Origin: Lewinellaceae bacterium
Lineage (GTDB): Bacteria > Bacteroidota > Bacteroidia > Chitinophagales > Saprospiraceae
NCBI GenBank assembly: GCA_020636215.1
Contig: JACJYG010000010.1
Coordinates: 62,001 to 126,000, forward strand
DNA length: 64,000 bases
Direction: 5' to 3'
Made by a program: the position numbers and the translations under genes. Positions 8,671 through 18,243 of this stretch are shown piece after piece (the stretch's first letter is position 1; every line of letters starts with the position of its first letter). Below the pieces are notes generated by a model that was not told the origin of the DNA, ran no database searches, and was given only the letters and a program-made list of their open reading frames with translations.

Positions 8671-9258
8671 TTATTCCTTCATTTGCAGTTTTTCCCGTAT
8701 TTCTTCGGGGATGAGGGATACAATCAGGCTTTCCTGCCCGGGGTCGCTTTCCATAAAAGACCAGTCCTCACTATCCTCAGGAGCAATGGCGAACAGGGCC
8801 TTTTCGGCCCGAATATCGAAGCTGTTATCTTCGGCAAGGTATTGCACATTTTCTGCGCCATAGGAGGCCACATAATTCTGGCGGATCATCTCGGTTATGG
8901 AAGTATCTTTATAGGCTTCGGAAGTAAAACGGATATTCATCAGGGCGCTGTAGTCCACCAATGCGAAGGCCTCTCCTTCGTGGACATATGCCTTGGAGAT
9001 CCGGCGCAGTTCGAAGGTTTTCATTTCAAATTCCACGCCATTTCCCTCCAGGTCTTGAAACATTTGCACCATGGCTTCTTTCTCCATGAGGGTAAAAAGC
9101 TTGGGGTAGAGTAAGTCCACGACCTTGGGCCAGTCTTTGGCTTTGGTCGCTTCAAAATATTCATTCAGTCTCTGCTGAATAGTATGCGAAGCGTCGAATT
9201 GAGCCCTGGCGGATACAACCAGGCACATCAGCCCCAACAATATCGTCAATTGTTTCAT
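8671..9258 (-). CDS. Secreted protein, possibly NTF2-like fold
   Basis: The product is about 195 residues starting at MKQLTILLGLMCLVVSARAQ, a clear signal peptide cleaved after ARA/Q. An upstream in-frame ATG at 9327 lies inside the preceding gene and is not needed. After the signal peptide comes a helical entry (TIQQRLNEYFEATKAKDWPKVVDLLYP) followed by beta-type segments, the layout of NTF2/SnoaL-like small domains. This is a resemblance only and no catalytic residue is visible. It follows the nuclease-fold gene by 43 bases on the same strand and may be cotranscribed. The C-terminus (IPEEIREKLQMKE) is charged and shows no T9SS signal. Confidence 0.65.
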   Translation of the reverse strand: MKQLTILLGLMCLVVSARAQFDASHTIQQRLNEYFEATKAKDWPKVVDLLYPKLFTLMEKEAMVQMFQDLEGNGVEFEMKTFELRRISKAYVHEGEAFALVDYSALMNIRFTSEAYKDTSITEMIRQNYVASYGAENVQYLAEDNSFDIRAEKALFAIAPEDSEDWSFMESDPGQESLIVSLIPEEIREKLQMKE

Positions 9259-9301
9259 AAAGGGTTGTTTATGGTTTTTTGCATTTGTGCTTTCCTTTTT
9301 C

Positions 9302-10384
9302 CTACCTTCCCCGGTCCACTGGTTCAAGCTTTTTTTTCAGATAGTCATTCGAGAAGTCGACCTTGATCTCTACCCACATCGGCAGGTGGTCGCTCATCTG
9401 GAAAGTGCGCCAGTAGTTACGGTAGTATAGAGCGGTATTCTGCCTGGCTTTCCCCTCAGAAGTCTGGGTGTAAGCTTTTCCCATATCCGGAGCGTATATC
9501 GCCTCATCTTCGGGGCGAAAGACCGTTTTATAGAAATTAAAAACTCCAGCTTTCCCCGTTGGGGTAAACCTGCCGGGCCGTATGCGGAAAGCGATCTGAT
9601 CGTAGAACTTAGACTGGTCGACATTAGAGGGGAGATGTTGTAGCTCAGGCGGCACCACAAAACCCGCATCGGTGAGTTGCTTCATAGTCTCATCCTGAGG
9701 GGAAAAAATATTAAAATCTCCCAGAAGGATGAGGTTGCGCGACCATTCGAAGGAATCTTCACTACGCCGTTTCAGGGCCTGAGCGATCTGGCGGATCTCC
9801 TCGACGCGGTCCGGGTCGTTAGCTTTGCCATCTCCGTAAATGATGTGCACGGTGGTGAGGATAAAATCTGTCCATCCCACTTTGAAGCCACATATCAGCG
9901 GTGTTCGCACGATCTGTTTTAACGGTTGGTATATAGTTTTCCCATCAGGGCCTTTGAGCTCTATTGGCGGTAGGACCAATTGCCCCATCAGCCCGCCGGT
10001 TTTGACCTTACGGCGGTCGTAGAGGAAAGCTGTGCGCTCTCCGTTGCCTTGCGTACCTTCGGTTACATCGGAGAAAATATAGTCCCAGTTGCCACCCAGT
10101 ATATCCATCAGTTTGTTCAACGCTCTGAGGTCCTGGCGCACCTCCTGTATAGCAACGAGGTCGAAACGAGCGATGATCTCTGCAATGTAATAGAAGGCTT
10201 CGGGAATGCGGTCGCCATAGGCGGGCGAGTCGAATTCGCGGATGTTCCAGGTGCCTAGCAACAGGGTCTCATCTATTGTTTTCAGCGGGATCTCTGCATC
10301 TAATTGTTGCCGCAAGGCCAGCAGCCGCTCGGCTGTGCGTTTGCCGGCTGGTGTCTGTGTATCGATCGCTTTGTAAAAGGGCAT
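9302..10384 (-). CDS. Endonuclease/exonuclease/phosphatase family protein
   Basis: This 360-residue protein has the four-layer DNase I-like fold signature: LGTWNIREF near residue 44, VAIQEVRQDL near 76 with the metal-binding Glu, LLGDFNIF near 218 with the Asp-Asn pair, and a C-terminal SDHLPMWVEI with the catalytic Asp-His. Members cut nucleic acid or remove phosphate from lipids or nucleotides, and the substrate cannot be assigned here. No signal peptide is visible, so it is probably cytoplasmic. The C-terminal tail is basic (DYLKKKLEPVDRGR). The downstream secreted protein follows by 43 bases. ATG 10384 gives a normal family N-terminus. Confidence 0.85.
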   Translation of the reverse strand: MPFYKAIDTQTPAGKRTAERLLALRQQLDAEIPLKTIDETLLLGTWNIREFDSPAYGDRIPEAFYYIAEIIARFDLVAIQEVRQDLRALNKLMDILGGNWDYIFSDVTEGTQGNGERTAFLYDRRKVKTGGLMGQLVLPPIELKGPDGKTIYQPLKQIVRTPLICGFKVGWTDFILTTVHIIYGDGKANDPDRVEEIRQIAQALKRRSEDSFEWSRNLILLGDFNIFSPQDETMKQLTDAGFVVPPELQHLPSNVDQSKFYDQIAFRIRPGRFTPTGKAGVFNFYKTVFRPEDEAIYAPDMGKAYTQTSEGKARQNTALYYRNYWRTFQMSDHLPMWVEIKVDFSNDYLKKKLEPVDRGR

Positions 10385-10481
10385 AAAGTAATTTTTTTCT
10401 TTTCAGTTCCTCAGCCATAATTGACTAAAGGAAATGACTGCTAAACTCGAAGGGGCCACAGCCCGATGGCCCCAAATCCAA

Positions 10482-11531
10482 CTATCGCTTCAAGGCTTCG
10501 GCTATTTCGCCAGGAGAGCCGCTGCTTTCGATTACTTGTTCTATAACCATGATTTCCAGGAAGTTAAACCTTTTGTCAAAAGAATCCATGTAGGTTTCAT
10601 TGAAATAGAACTGAAGGTCGTCAAAGAGAGCGGTTTGCAACAGTTGGAAGGCATTATCCTGTGGTGAAAAGACGACGGCCCGAAAATTAGAAGCTTTTTC
10701 CGGAGGTGAGCAAAGCAGAAATACCGGGTAATCGAAATAATCTGCATGCCAAAAGCCGAAAAGGTTGGCTTCGAAAAGAGGGTAATACATTTTCTGGCAT
10801 CGAATCCCCTGGAACAACAGGAACTGTTGCAATTCCTGCAGCCTGCGCTCCATTGTGTGGATTGGAGTATTTTCGCTGTCGAGCGTCCGGAAGGGAAGCC
10901 AGCTATCGGTTCGGAGGTCGAAATAGCTGACATCGCCGATTCTTAGCTTGTAATCAAAGCGAGGGTAACCGGGTACTACATAGCCAGGGTAAAAAAAATC
11001 CAGCTGATTGTCCATACAAAAAGCGATCTCCATCAGCATCGTATAAATGCCCAGGCTGAAGTTATTGTATTCGGGGCTGTAAATACCGGTAATGCTGGCG
11101 GCGCTATTGGCGCCCAGGTCAAAATAGCTCAGGGCGGCCAACTTTGAACCATCGTAAACGGCTACTTCGTAGGTATTATAAATGTTGAAATCATCTCCGT
11201 CGAGCAGAGAATCCCGAAGGGTAGGGGCCAGCATGCCCGGGAAAGTGGATTTGTACTGCTGGTACAGGGCTTCCTTTTCCGGGGTAATAGAAGCCTGGCG
11301 GAACTCCGTACGGAACCGATTCTGATTGCGGCGGATAATGCGCCGCAGGCTGCGGCTAAACTGATAACCTTCTAATGGCAAACGAACCCAAATAGCGGAA
11401 TAGAATGTGCGCCCAAAGCAAAGGAAATGGGTGGTGAAAATGGTTTGCCCCATGCGATACCACCCCTTTGCCAGGTAGGCATCGAGCTCTTCAGGCAGCA
11501 TCGTTTCAGGGTAGTGTTTCTCTGCAAACAT
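10482..11531 (-). CDS. Arginyl-tRNA-protein transferase-like protein, copy 1
   Basis: The protein is about 349 residues and is a close tandem relative of the next gene upstream. Both have a first half with MGQxIxxxHFLxFxxxxxSxxxxRLPLxGYxFxxSLRRIxRRN and a second half ending in the highly conserved segment FFYPGYVVPGYPRFDYKLRIG. This resembles the C-terminal GNAT-fold domain of arginyl/leucyl-tRNA-protein transferases, which join an amino acid to the N-terminus of a target protein in the N-degron pathway. The ATG at 11531 (MFAEKHYPE) is chosen because it aligns with the start of the paralog. The usual N-terminal Cys-rich part of the transferase is not obvious, so the substrate may differ. Confidence 0.65.
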   Translation of the reverse strand: MFAEKHYPETMLPEELDAYLAKGWYRMGQTIFTTHFLCFGRTFYSAIWVRLPLEGYQFSRSLRRIIRRNQNRFRTEFRQASITPEKEALYQQYKSTFPGMLAPTLRDSLLDGDDFNIYNTYEVAVYDGSKLAALSYFDLGANSAASITGIYSPEYNNFSLGIYTMLMEIAFCMDNQLDFFYPGYVVPGYPRFDYKLRIGDVSYFDLRTDSWLPFRTLDSENTPIHTMERRLQELQQFLLFQGIRCQKMYYPLFEANLFGFWHADYFDYPVFLLCSPPEKASNFRAVVFSPQDNAFQLLQTALFDDLQFYFNETYMDSFDKRFNFLEIMVIEQVIESSGSPGEIAEALKR

Positions 11532-11627
11532 GAATGGGCTTTGAAGATCAAACGGCCAAACTAACAATAATTTAGGAAAGGAACTTCTTACCGCATTTTG
11601 AAAATGTTGTTTATATCTCCGTCTTCA

Positions 11628-12713
11628 TTACCCGCTTTTCCCCAGGGCGAATTGTTTCAGTACCGACAAGGCGCTTTCCAGGCTTTTTCCTTCCGCCAGA
11701 ATATTGAAGGCCGCTACAGGCTGCATACAAAGCCCGGAAGAGTTAGCCAGTAATTGTTCCGCAAATTCAAGATGATTTACCGCGATGCCGAAAAAACGGC
11801 CGTTTAACAGGGTAAAGCAATTTTGAACCGGATCGAACACCGCCAGCGGGCAGGTTTCATCTGCAGATTGGGAGGAAACCAGCAAAAAAACAGGATACTC
11901 CAGAAAGGGGAATGGCCGGTTATCGTAAAAACGGATATCAAACAGGCGATAGTCCAGTAAGCTGCTCTTAATGCCTTGTTGCCGTAGGGTTGCCTGCAAC
12001 AGAAGCAATTGCTGCCGCATCCGGTTTATTGGCACATCCATTGGTTGAAGTTCCCGGAATGTTTTCCATCCTCCTGTGGGCAGGTCGTAGTATTCCAGTT
12101 CACCTACCCTGTGTTTATAGTCGAATTCCGGATAACCTGGCACCACATAGCCAGGATAATAATATTTTACGCCTTTTTCCATGCCGTAGGCGATTTCCAC
12201 CAGCATCGTGAAAAAACCAGGGCTATAGGATCGGAATGCCGGGTCATAAATGCCCTGTTTGCTGTATAGGCTATCTTTTCCGAGGTCGAAGAAGCTAAAA
12301 GCCACCAACCTGCCCTGATGGTATAGTTTCACTTCTCTGGTGTCAAAAGCCCGGCCGCCGGCGCCATTGTCCAGCATATCAGCAGCATCTTTTATGGCGC
12401 GGCTGGGAAATAAAGCGGCATAGCGCTTATTGACGCGCTCTTTTTCCGGGTCAAATACAGCCGGCGCTCCAACCTCAATCTGAAAAAAACGCTCGTTGCG
12501 GCGCCACAAGCGGCGCAGGCTTTTACGAAATGCATAACCATCCAAGGGCAGCCGGGTAGGCAAGGTTGAATAGGCATGGCGGCCACCCGAGGCCGGGAAA
12601 AACATGAAATGGGAAATGTAAATGGCCTGTCCCATACAACGCCACCCTGCAGCCAGATAGGCATCCAGCTCTTCTGCTTCCATCTTTTCCGGATATCTTA
12701 TACGGGAAAACAT
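11628..12713 (-). CDS. Arginyl-tRNA-protein transferase-like protein, copy 2
   Basis: This 361-residue paralog of the preceding entry is separated from it by 96 bases on the same strand. It starts MFSRIRYPEKMEAEELDAYL and shares the MGQAIYISHFMFF entry, the RLPLDGYAFRKSLRRLWRRN segment and the hallmark YYYPGYVVPGYPEFDYKHRVG. The acceptor-binding GNAT-like region is complete in both copies. The C-terminal 100 residues are much less similar, pointing to divergence after duplication. The gene is divergent from the giant T9SS protein gene at 12883, with about 170 bases between. Enzymatic role is inferred from family resemblance; a lineage-specific GNAT acyltransferase is the alternative. Confidence 0.65.
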   Translation of the reverse strand: MFSRIRYPEKMEAEELDAYLAAGWRCMGQAIYISHFMFFPASGGRHAYSTLPTRLPLDGYAFRKSLRRLWRRNERFFQIEVGAPAVFDPEKERVNKRYAALFPSRAIKDAADMLDNGAGGRAFDTREVKLYHQGRLVAFSFFDLGKDSLYSKQGIYDPAFRSYSPGFFTMLVEIAYGMEKGVKYYYPGYVVPGYPEFDYKHRVGELEYYDLPTGGWKTFRELQPMDVPINRMRQQLLLLQATLRQQGIKSSLLDYRLFDIRFYDNRPFPFLEYPVFLLVSSQSADETCPLAVFDPVQNCFTLLNGRFFGIAVNHLEFAEQLLANSSGLCMQPVAAFNILAEGKSLESALSVLKQFALGKSG

Positions 12714-12882
12714 CTGCTTCGCTCCTTTTTGTCACCTTTCCGCCCTCTTGAAGGGAAGAGGAAAGGAAATTCCAAAATTTGATTATTTTTGGTCGATTTA
12801 TTTCGAAAGAACAAGCCGGAAGATAGCACCCCCTACAGCATACTGATTACTGATCACGACAAAAAACACTAAAAGGCGAAAT

Positions 12883-15800
12883 ATGAAAGTATTATTGACC
12901 ACCCTTTCCTTTATTTTTCTTGCCGCCTCCCTGATTGCACAACCCGTAAACGATGACTGTAATGGGCTCGTCGACCTCGGAGTGCTGCCGGCTTGTCCGG
13001 ATGACGTCTTTACCAACGTAGCTGCGACGGCAAGTAATATTGGTTTCGGTAATATCCCCTCCTGTTTCAATGGAGGCAGTGTAGCCAGAGACGTTTGGTT
13101 CTCGTTTACGACTAACGATACGCTGATCGATATTTCCATTATTCTCCAGGGAACTGACCAGGGCCCCAACGGGCCGATCACCAATCCGCAGATCGCTATC
13201 TATCGCGGCGACTGCTCTTTCAATAACCTAGCCGACCTGGGCTTTTGTATTTCGGCCCCTTCGGGTTCTAACCAGTTGCAACTCGATGTGCTGGGCCTGA
13301 CGCCGAACACCACCTATTTCATTCGGGTTAACGATTATTCGGCTTCCGCAACACCGAATTCCGGTGACTTCACCCTTTGCATCCAGGAATATGTGCCGGC
13401 AATCAATATCGGCGACCAGCCAAGTACAACCTCCTGCTTCGGAACCTTGTACGACTCCGGCGGCCCTGATGCAGACTATCAGAATTCCGAAAACCTGACT
13501 TTTACGATTTCCCCTGCCGAATTCCACCAGTGCATCGAGATCACTATTGTGGACCTGATGCTGGAAAATAACTTCGATTTCCTGCGCATCTATGCCGGCA
13601 ACAGCACTGCGGACCCGCTCATTGCCGCCCTCACTGGTGTAAATAGCGGAGATACTTATACCATTCAGGCATCTTCCTCCTCGGTAACCCTTCAATTCAC
13701 TTCTGATTTTTCGGCGGTGGGCGCCGGTTTTGAGATTACCTGGGAGTGTAGCCCATTGGAGTGTGACGGTTCAACGATTGATAACCCGACGGTCATTTCC
13801 GGCCTTCCGTTCAACCAGGGCGGCTATTCCACCTGTGATGCAGCGGCTACCTTCGCTACTTCGCCCTGTGGCGCCACCCCTTTCCTGAACGGCCCGGAAT
13901 ATGTGTTTGCCTACCAAACTCAGGGTGGTTTATGCGCTGATATCCAGGTGACGAATGCCGAAACCGGAACCGGTATCCTAATCTTGGATGGCCCGCCCGA
14001 CGATGCCAATACCAACTGCCTGGGCGCTAGCCCCAACGGTATTCTCAATGGAGTGAATTTTGAAAATGCCGGTACTTATTATATTGTGGTGGCCCAGGCC
14101 AACGGCTGCACCAGCTTTGGCTTGTCCATCGAAGAGGGCCAGTGCAACCTCAATCCCTCCCTGTCGGGCGCCCTCTGTAACCCGCTTAACGGTTGTATCG
14201 ACCCATCCGGCCTGCCCTCGGTATTTAATTTCAACCAGGGCTTTCAGGATATCCAGTTCAACCCCGGTGTCAATGATGGTTGCTGGGTGAATACAGGGGC
14301 GGCGCAACCCAACTTTTACTGGTTCACGATCGAGGCCCAGGCGGCCGGTCCCTTTGGCTTTATCGTACAGGCGGACAACCCGGCCGAGGCGTCCGATATC
14401 GACTTCAACGTCTGGGGCCCCTTTAATTCCGAGCAAGTTTGCGAGGACCCACAATCAGTGGTGAATTTTATCAATAACAACCAGCCGATCCGCTCTTCCT
14501 GGGCGGGCGGCGCCGATCCTACCGGCCTGGCGCAGTTCAATGCCGCCGGCCTGCCGGTGACCGACCCTTTTGATTGCGCCCCTGCTCCCGGTGCTAATGG
14601 TGATGACTTTGCTTCCGTGATTGACTGCCAACCTGGAGAAGTATATGCTGTGCTGATCAACGACTGGCAGAATAATATCGAAAGTGGTGCAATCTCCATC
14701 GACTGGTCGCCCTCCGCTAATGAAGTGCTGGCGCCTATCCCTCCGGTGGTTATCAGCAATGATACCGCCATCTGTTCGGGTGAATCGGTTCAGTTGCTGG
14801 TACAAAGCTCTATTGATAACATTACCTGGCTGAAAGACACGACTACCTTATCCTGTCTGAATTGCCTGGACCCCATCGCTACTCCCCTGGAGTCTACGAT
14901 CTACGTTGGGGTTGTCGATGCAGTTTGCTACCAGGACACGGTTGAAGTTTTAGTACAGGTGTATGACATCAATGCCGGGCCGGATGTAACGGTCTGCCGC
15001 AATGAAGAAATCCAGATCGTGGCGGGAGGAAACTTCCTCAACGCCAGTTACACCTGGTCGGCGCCCGCCGGCGTCACTCTCAGTTGTACGGATTGTCCCG
15101 CGCCATTTATTGTGGCGGACCAGGCAGGGGTGTATACCATTTCCGTAACGCTGGACGGGCCGAGTTGTACCCTTACAGATGCTATGCAGCTAACCGTGTT
15201 ACCTCAGGATGCGGCGCAGTATAATATAAGTGATGACCTTGAGATTTGCCTGGGGGAAACCGTCAATATTGGCGGAGCGCCGATCGGCGGCGTATTTTAC
15301 GGCTGGACCTCCAACCCCCCGGGCCTGACCGCCAACGTGGCCAACCCGCAGGTGACGCCCGATACGACTACAACTTATTACCTCAGCGCCAGTAACGGCC
15401 AGTGCCCGGTGCCATCTTTAGACAGTGTATTGGTACGGGTCGATATTCCACCGGTGATCAATATTTCCGGCGATACCGCCGTGTGCCAGGAGGAGCCCAT
15501 CATATTGGGCAATACAGCCCTTGAACCGGGAGTAACTTATAGCTGGAGCGGCCCGCCTTCCATCGAAGACCCCACCGACCCCAATACCATAGCGTTTCCA
15601 CAAAGCCCCGGCGCCTATACCCTTACGGCAGTGCGTGGCGCCTGTACCGTCACCGAATCGGTCGACGTCGATATCACCCAGATCGCCATTGATATCCTCG
15701 ATGCCAGTATGGGGCTGGCGCCGGATACGCTTCGAATATGCCGGGGAGAGGAGGTCAACCTCTTCAGTTCCATTGTTCCTAATGATAGCCTAACCCTTTG

Positions 15801-17478
15801 GACGGGCACAGACCCCGATTTCACGTCTACCCTGGCGGCAGCAGTTACGGTAACCCCACAATCGGTAGCCACCTACTACGCTCAGGTCGCGGTGCCCGGC
15901 TGCTTCAAGATCGATTCCATTGTGGTGCTGGTAGATTCCCTGCCTTCCAACATGGAGATCCTTCCGGCGGATACCACCATTTGTCAGGGCGAATTGCTGG
16001 TGCTCACCTCACCGATCTATGAACCGGGCGATTTTCCCGATATATACTTCCAGTGGATTGAAGGCCTTGGGTTCCAAACTCCAGATACCCTGTACAATAT
16101 GGTTATCTCTGGACAGGATACCGTAACCTATGCCCGTTTTGCCCGGAGTGGAGTGTGCATTGACACCAATTTTGCGCAGGTAAATGTTATCCGGGTGGAT
16201 CAAATTGCTATCGTTCCCCAGGATACCCTTATTTGTACAGGGCAATCCGTACAATTAGACTTACAGCTGGGTTTTGAGCCGACCGAAATTGAATGGACGA
16301 GTACGCCACCGGGTGCAATGAGTTGTATGGATTGCGAAGATCCATTGGTTACACCAACGGCTAATACGCTGTATACCGTTCAGGCCAAGGTGGAAAACTG
16401 CCCGGCCAGCGCGATGTCTACTGTTAGGGTAGCCCAGCCACCCACATTGGGTGTTGTACCATTCCTTCAGGTGTGTCTTGGCGACTCGGTCAGCCTGAAC
16501 AGTGCCTTTGACCAGTTTTCGCTTTACGAATGGACTTCTACGGATCCGGCTTTTGGTATTGTGAATGAGCCTGCGCCTAATGTGGCGCCATTGGAAAATC
16601 AAACGTATACTGTAATTGCCGATAATGGTATCTGCCTTCCTGTTGAGGCCCAAACAACTGTGGAAGTCATCGGCCTGGTCAACCTCAGCATCACGCCTTC
16701 CGCCGATTTCATTTGTTTTGGCGATGAAGTGACGATTACTGCGGTTGCGGAAGGCGGCTCCTCGGGTGATGTCTTTAACTGGGAAGGGACGGACGGATCA
16801 ACCTACACAGGGAGTACAATTGTGGTTTCTCCCACAGGAACCACCACTTATTCCCTGACCTACATCAGTGGGGCAGGTTGCGAAACCATCAATGATGAAG
16901 TGACGATAGGGGTAGAGGATGGGGTGTTCATCGAACGCCTTGATATAGAGCCTGATACTGTACCTATGTATTTCCTGGGTGATATGGTGGTATTTACGAC
17001 TACCTATAATTCTACTATAGAAGACCTGGTGCTCGACTGGTATCGCAATGATTCTCTGATCGCCTCCGGGGTGGACCTTTTTCAACTGGAAGAAACCCTG
17101 GTGGTGGAAGACAGTGTCCGATATACGCTACGCATCGAAACTCCGGCAGGATGTATTTATGAATTGTCCCGGACGATCTTTGTGAAGAGCCCCATAGTGG
17201 ATGCCCCGAATGCATTTACTCCCAATGGTGATGATGATAACGAAACCTTCAATATCGTTTTCCAGGGAAGGGGCGATGCAATTACCATTACGGACTTTAG
17301 GGTTTACAACCGCTGGGGGCAGTTGGTGTATGATAATGAGACGCCGGATACTGGTTGGGACGGCACTTTTGATGGGAAACCCCAGCCATCGGATGTGTAC
17401 TTCTATATCATCGGCTATCGCTTGTTGAATGGATTTGAACCCAAGCCTTTGAAAGGGGATGTGACGCTATTGCGTTAA
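12883..17478 (+). CDS. Giant T9SS-secreted surface protein with CUB domain, Ig/PKD-like repeats and gliding-type C-terminal domain
   Basis: The 1531-residue protein starts with a signal peptide (MKVLLTTLSFIFLAASLIAQ). It then has an N-terminal beta domain (PVNDDCNGL) and a CUB-type domain at about 179-290. A Cys-containing region follows to about 620. Next come at least nine modules of 75-90 residues, each opening with a xICxGExVxL-like motif and ending in a beta strand, like PKD/Ig folds of adhesins. The last 90 residues from about 1438 (NAFTPNGDDDNETF to DVTLLR) are the gliding-motility-associated (type B) T9SS sorting domain with RWGQLVYDNE. It is therefore exported by T9SS and attached to or released from the surface. 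Binding partner unknown. A strong terminator follows the stop. Confidence 0.9.
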   Translation: MKVLLTTLSFIFLAASLIAQPVNDDCNGLVDLGVLPACPDDVFTNVAATASNIGFGNIPSCFNGGSVARDVWFSFTTNDTLIDISIILQGTDQGPNGPITNPQIAIYRGDCSFNNLADLGFCISAPSGSNQLQLDVLGLTPNTTYFIRVNDYSASATPNSGDFTLCIQEYVPAINIGDQPSTTSCFGTLYDSGGPDADYQNSENLTFTISPAEFHQCIEITIVDLMLENNFDFLRIYAGNSTADPLIAALTGVNSGDTYTIQASSSSVTLQFTSDFSAVGAGFEITWECSPLECDGSTIDNPTVISGLPFNQGGYSTCDAAATFATSPCGATPFLNGPEYVFAYQTQGGLCADIQVTNAETGTGILILDGPPDDANTNCLGASPNGILNGVNFENAGTYYIVVAQANGCTSFGLSIEEGQCNLNPSLSGALCNPLNGCIDPSGLPSVFNFNQGFQDIQFNPGVNDGCWVNTGAAQPNFYWFTIEAQAAGPFGFIVQADNPAEASDIDFNVWGPFNSEQVCEDPQSVVNFINNNQPIRSSWAGGADPTGLAQFNAAGLPVTDPFDCAPAPGANGDDFASVIDCQPGEVYAVLINDWQNNIESGAISIDWSPSANEVLAPIPPVVISNDTAICSGESVQLLVQSSIDNITWLKDTTTLSCLNCLDPIATPLESTIYVGVVDAVCYQDTVEVLVQVYDINAGPDVTVCRNEEIQIVAGGNFLNASYTWSAPAGVTLSCTDCPAPFIVADQAGVYTISVTLDGPSCTLTDAMQLTVLPQDAAQYNISDDLEICLGETVNIGGAPIGGVFYGWTSNPPGLTANVANPQVTPDTTTTYYLSASNGQCPVPSLDSVLVRVDIPPVINISGDTAVCQEEPIILGNTALEPGVTYSWSGPPSIEDPTDPNTIAFPQSPGAYTLTAVRGACTVTESVDVDITQIAIDILDASMGLAPDTLRICRGEEVNLFSSIVPNDSLTLWTGTDPDFTSTLAAAVTVTPQSVATYYAQVAVPGCFKIDSIVVLVDSLPSNMEILPADTTICQGELLVLTSPIYEPGDFPDIYFQWIEGLGFQTPDTLYNMVISGQDTVTYARFARSGVCIDTNFAQVNVIRVDQIAIVPQDTLICTGQSVQLDLQLGFEPTEIEWTSTPPGAMSCMDCEDPLVTPTANTLYTVQAKVENCPASAMSTVRVAQPPTLGVVPFLQVCLGDSVSLNSAFDQFSLYEWTSTDPAFGIVNEPAPNVAPLENQTYTVIADNGICLPVEAQTTVEVIGLVNLSITPSADFICFGDEVTITAVAEGGSSGDVFNWEGTDGSTYTGSTIVVSPTGTTTYSLTYISGAGCETINDEVTIGVEDGVFIERLDIEPDTVPMYFLGDMVVFTTTYNSTIEDLVLDWYRNDSLIASGVDLFQLEETLVVEDSVRYTLRIETPAGCIYELSRTIFVKSPIVDAPNAFTPNGDDDNETFNIVFQGRGDAITITDFRVYNRWGQLVYDNETPDTGWDGTFDGKPQPSDVYFYIIGYRLLNGFEPKPLKGDVTLLR

Positions 17479-17489
17479 AGGCTTTCCTG

Positions 17490-17542
17490 GTTGGATAAAA
17501 AAAGTTGCAGCTGTTTTCAGTTGCAACTTTTTTTTATCCAAC
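17490..17542 (+). terminator. Strong terminator hairpin after the giant T9SS gene
   Basis: Arms 17490-17513 and 17518-17542 pair around a TTTT loop, with one wobble and a one-base length difference in the A/T run. The A run in the left arm and T run of eight in the right arm make it work like a bidirectional intrinsic terminator. It starts 11 bases after the stop codon. Confidence 0.75.
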
Positions 17543-17555
17543 TGGTTTCCCCCCT

Positions 17556-17963
17556 ATGGATTGGATTTTCAAATGGCATCTGTTTCTCACCCTCTACATG
17601 ACGGGATTAATCTGGTTCGTGCAGGTGGTGCATTATCCCTTGATGCGCCGGGTAGGGCAGGGAGCTTTTATCGCCTATGAGCGGGCGCATACCCGGCGCA
17701 CTACCTGGGTAACAATGCCGGCAATGCTCGGGGAATTGGCGACCGGCCTGTGGTTGTTGCTTCGGCATTCGGACAGCGGCCTGCTATGGGCCAATATGAT
17801 CCTACTTTCTTTGATCTGGATGTCTACTTTTTTTATCCAGGTACCGCTTCACAATCGGCTCAGCCGACAATTCAACAGCCGCCATCTTCGACTGTTGGTG
17901 CAATCCAACTGGATCCGTACGGTGCTTTGGACGCTGCGGGCGGGGTTATTGCTGTGGTTATGA
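17556..17963 (+). CDS. Small integral membrane protein, four predicted helices
   Basis: The product is about 135 residues from the ATG at 17556 (MDWIFKWHLF). An in-frame initiator at 17505 lies inside the terminator and is rejected. Four hydrophobic segments are visible: about 7-30 (LTLYMTGLIWFVQVVHYPLM), 48-66, 75-97 and 115-134, with an RR/R-rich loop between the first two (YERAHTRRTTW). The motifs VVHYPL and YExxHxRRT look conserved-type but I cannot name the family. It lies in the inner membrane. It is alone on this strand, followed by convergent xseB about 100 bases away. Confidence 0.65.
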   Translation: MDWIFKWHLFLTLYMTGLIWFVQVVHYPLMRRVGQGAFIAYERAHTRRTTWVTMPAMLGELATGLWLLLRHSDSGLLWANMILLSLIWMSTFFIQVPLHNRLSRQFNSRHLRLLVQSNWIRTVLWTLRAGLLLWL

Positions 17964-18060
17964 GGAGGGTTGAATGTTTAGCCGGAGATTACCAAAGCTG
18001 CCAGGCCAGGGCATAAACCATTCAACAATTTAGCCCTTCAGCCCTTCAATCATTCACATC

Positions 18061-18243
18061 CTAATCCTCAAACAGCCCCTCCAGGTCTTCCTCCGTTTTG
18101 CGCAGTTTTTCCCGGCACAGGGCGATCAGCTCAGCTGCTCTTTTTACCTTGGCAGACAATTCATCGACACTCAGGCTATCTTCCTGGAGCTGTCCGACGA
18201 TTTGTTGCAGCTCCTCCATAGCTTTTTCGTAGTTAATCTTCAT
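18061..18243 (-). CDS. xseB: Exodeoxyribonuclease VII small subunit
   Basis: This 60-residue, fully helical protein has the XseB pattern: YEKAMEELQQIVGQLQED followed by SVDELSAKVKRAAELIALCREKLRKTEEDLEGL. Several XseB chains bind one XseA to form exonuclease VII, which degrades single-stranded DNA from both ends. Length is at the short end of normal. Its ATG lies inside the last codons of xseA with an 11-base overlap, so translation of the pair is coupled. About 97 bases separate its stop from the convergent membrane protein gene. That gap holds only short repetitive CCCTTCA-type sequence. Confidence 0.92.
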   Translation of the reverse strand: MKINYEKAMEELQQIVGQLQEDSLSVDELSAKVKRAAELIALCREKLRKTEEDLEGLFED

